DNA of 6,507 nucleotides from Bacillota bacterium (GTDB taxonomy: Bacteria; Bacillota; Clostridia; Acetivibrionales; DSM-1351): contig JAEZFR010000147.1 of assembly GCA_023417285.1 (NCBI GenBank), positions 1 through 6,507 of the forward strand, in the 5' to 3' direction. The notes beneath the pieces were generated by a model. That model was not told the DNA's origin, did no database searches, and saw only the letters and a list, made by a program, of their open reading frames with translations. The stretch's first letter is position 1, and every line of letters begins with the position of its first letter. Shown here piece after piece: positions 6,378 to 6,507 of the stretch. The translations under genes and the position numbers were made by a program.

Positions 6378-6378
6378 T
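6360..6378. repeat. Inverted repeat over the ppx -35 region
   Basis: ATTGAATT (6360-6367), a 3-nt centre AAA, then AATTCAAT (6371-6378) form a perfect 8-bp dyad. It covers the proposed -35 box and part of the spacer of the ppx promoter, where a repressor operator would be expected. It has no GC-rich core or T tract, so it is not a terminator. No known regulator site was recognised. Confidence 0.45.
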
Positions 6379-6476
6379 TTCATATGTTTTTAATTAAATA
6401 TGGAGGACCAAATAAAAGGTAAAGGTATTCTTAATAAAAAAATAACATATTAGTAGATTTTTTAACAAAAAACTCA

Positions 6477-6503
6477 TTGCAAAGGGCTGAAATATGATAT
6501 AAT
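6477..6503 (+). promoter_or_regulatory. Extended -10 promoter pointing out of the right edge
   Basis: TGATATAAT (6495-6503) is a perfect extended -10 element (TGn before TATAAT). TTGCAA at 6477-6482 is a possible -35, though its 15-nt spacer is short; the extended -10 could compensate. Transcription would start about at or just past the window end, so an unseen rightward gene, divergent from ppx, probably begins beyond it. Confidence 0.6.
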
Positions 6504-6507
6504 ATAG

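Noticed and set aside
6400..6453. 17-residue frame (ATGGAGGACC...TAG) upstream of the right-edge promoter
   Set aside because: There is no ribosome binding site before the ATG (only TTTTTAATTAAAT), and the right-edge promoter lies downstream of it, so it is not a leader peptide of that transcript.

Overview
The window looks like chromosomal core DNA of a low-GC, anaerobic Gram-positive bacterium of the class Clostridia. The evidence is the strongly AT-rich spacers, AGGAG-type ribosome binding sites, a Gram-positive-type EF-Tu, a flavodiiron protein typical of anaerobes, and a Ppx/GppA protein with the clostridial type of C-terminal HD domain. I cannot name the genus with confidence. No phage, IS element, CRISPR array, tRNA or rRNA is visible.

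Layout, left to right: (1) the last ~290 codons of tuf (EF-Tu) on the + strand, cut by the window edge and closed by a 14-bp perfect hairpin terminator (887-919); (2) a 118-bp gap with nothing else recognisable; (3) on the - strand, a ~737-residue membrane chemoreceptor (MCP) with an extracytoplasmic sensor domain, whose gene converges on tuf so that the tuf terminator can serve both; (4) a 245-bp AT-rich divergent region holding the promoters of the MCP gene (leftward) and of a flavodiiron gene (rightward), with a PerR-box-like sequence; (5) fprA (+), an A-type flavodiiron protein with all metal ligands, whose terminator hairpin starts inside its last codons; (6) a ~100-bp convergent gap with a small 17-nt tandem repeat; (7) ppx/gppA (-), an exopolyphosphatase / (p)ppGpp phosphatase family protein, with its own promoter overlapping an 8-bp inverted repeat; (8) a rightward extended -10 promoter at the very right edge for a gene outside the window.

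Each gene appears to be its own transcription unit; no multi-gene operon is visible. The themes are translation (tuf), sensing and taxis (MCP), O2/NO detoxification (fprA) and polyphosphate/alarmone metabolism (ppx). The only pairing with possible functional meaning is the divergent MCP/fprA pair sharing one regulatory region. I did not find a convincing novel multi-gene system. The observations most worth following are the PerR-like site, the MCP's unusually long pre-membrane N-terminus, the divergent FMN loop of FprA and the 17-nt repeat at the 3' end of ppx.
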